6,190 nt of DNA, taken from the NCBI GenBank assembly GCA_003221985.1, contig QHUQ01000246.1, positions 1-6,190 of the forward strand, in the 5' to 3' direction. The position numbers and the translations under genes were made by a program. This DNA comes from Gemmatimonadota bacterium. GTDB taxonomy: Bacteria; Gemmatimonadota; Gemmatimonadetes; Gemmatimonadales; GWC2-71-9. A model generated the notes under the pieces. It worked only from the letters and a program-made list of their open reading frames with translations, did not search any database and was not told where the DNA came from. Shown here in pieces: positions 5,998 to 6,190 of this stretch; within the stretch, counting starts at the first letter, position 1, and each line of letters begins with the position of its first letter.

Positions 5998-6190
5998 CGG
6001 CCCTCGGCCTCGAGATAGCGTCGCGCGATCGTGCCAGACTCTTTCGGCGTGCGGGCAGCGTCGGGCACGCTATCGAGCTCGACCACTCCCCAGCCGTCGA
6101 ACCGGATCGCGTCGAGTGCCGCGAACACGGCCTGGAAGTCCACGCGACCGCGGCCCAGCTCGACGAAGCGGTCCGACGCGTCGAGATCCT
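5979..6190 (-). CDS. Sugar phosphate isomerase/epimerase family protein, C-terminal fragment
   Basis: Only the last 69 codons are in the window. The gene enters from the right edge, with its first complete codon at 6188-6186, and ends at TGA 5981-5979. The reading frame was obtained by translating the reverse complement and is open to the edge. The fragment contains FVELGRGRVDF, then DGWGVVELD, then PKESGTIARRYL. This matches the end of xylose isomerase-like TIM barrels (the AP endonuclease 2 / IolE-like superfamily), where the Glu of the VVELD strand is usually a metal ligand. Such enzymes isomerise, epimerise or dehydrate sugars and ketosugars, and some act on 3-keto-sugars. The exact reaction cannot be assigned from the fragment, and whether the protein has a signal peptide is unknown. 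The last 19 nt overlap the start of the next gene, which suggests translational coupling. Confidence 0.8.
   Translation of the reverse strand, partial: DLDASDRFVELGRGRVDFQAVFAALDAIRFDGWGVVELDSVPDAARTPKESGTIARRYLEAEGRWNDAS

Overview
The window is a high-GC stretch, almost entirely coding, in which every supported gene lies on the minus strand, so transcription runs from high to low coordinates. Genes overlap or sit one base apart, and no stretch over 300 bases lacks a gene. No RNA gene, promoter, terminator, insertion sequence or CRISPR array was seen. The GC-rich codon use, several apparently exported sugar enzymes, a Tat-type GMC oxidoreductase with a gluconate-dehydrogenase-type small subunit, and a sugar isomerase next door suggest a soil or freshwater heterotroph such as Gemmatimonadota or Acidobacteriota. 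That placement is an impression, not a demonstration.

In transcription order the layout is as follows. (1) The C-terminal end of a sugar phosphate isomerase/epimerase-type TIM barrel enters from the right edge (6190-5979). (2) A 161-residue gluconate 2-dehydrogenase subunit 3 family protein follows (5997-5512), overlapping gene 1 by 19 nt. (3) A 553-residue FAD-dependent GMC oxidoreductase (5515-3854) overlaps gene 2 by an ATGA. It carries a four-cysteine cluster and a His/Asn catalytic pair. (4) A 1216-residue protein (3852-202) fuses a glycoside hydrolase family 2 enzyme to a complete aldose 1-epimerase, starting at GTG one base after the previous stop. (5) A 29-codon ORF (205-116) has ATGA overlaps at both ends. 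(6) The first 39 codons of a Tat-exported protein (119-1) run off the left edge behind a good Shine-Dalgarno.

Together this looks like one translationally coupled operon for envelope-localised sugar or glycoside breakdown. The GH2 enzyme would release a sugar and its attached mutarotase would interconvert the anomers. The small subunit/GMC pair would oxidise a sugar or glycoside, with electrons leaving through an Fe-S cluster and carriers outside the window. The isomerase-like protein would process the product. The substrate cannot be read from the sequence. A C3-oxidation (3-keto-glycoside) route is an attractive inference because related gene sets are known to work that way.

The most unusual points are the GH2-mutarotase fusion, an apparent in-frame loss of about 50 residues at the start of the GH2 TIM barrel while both catalytic glutamates remain, and the doubly coupled 29-codon ORF.
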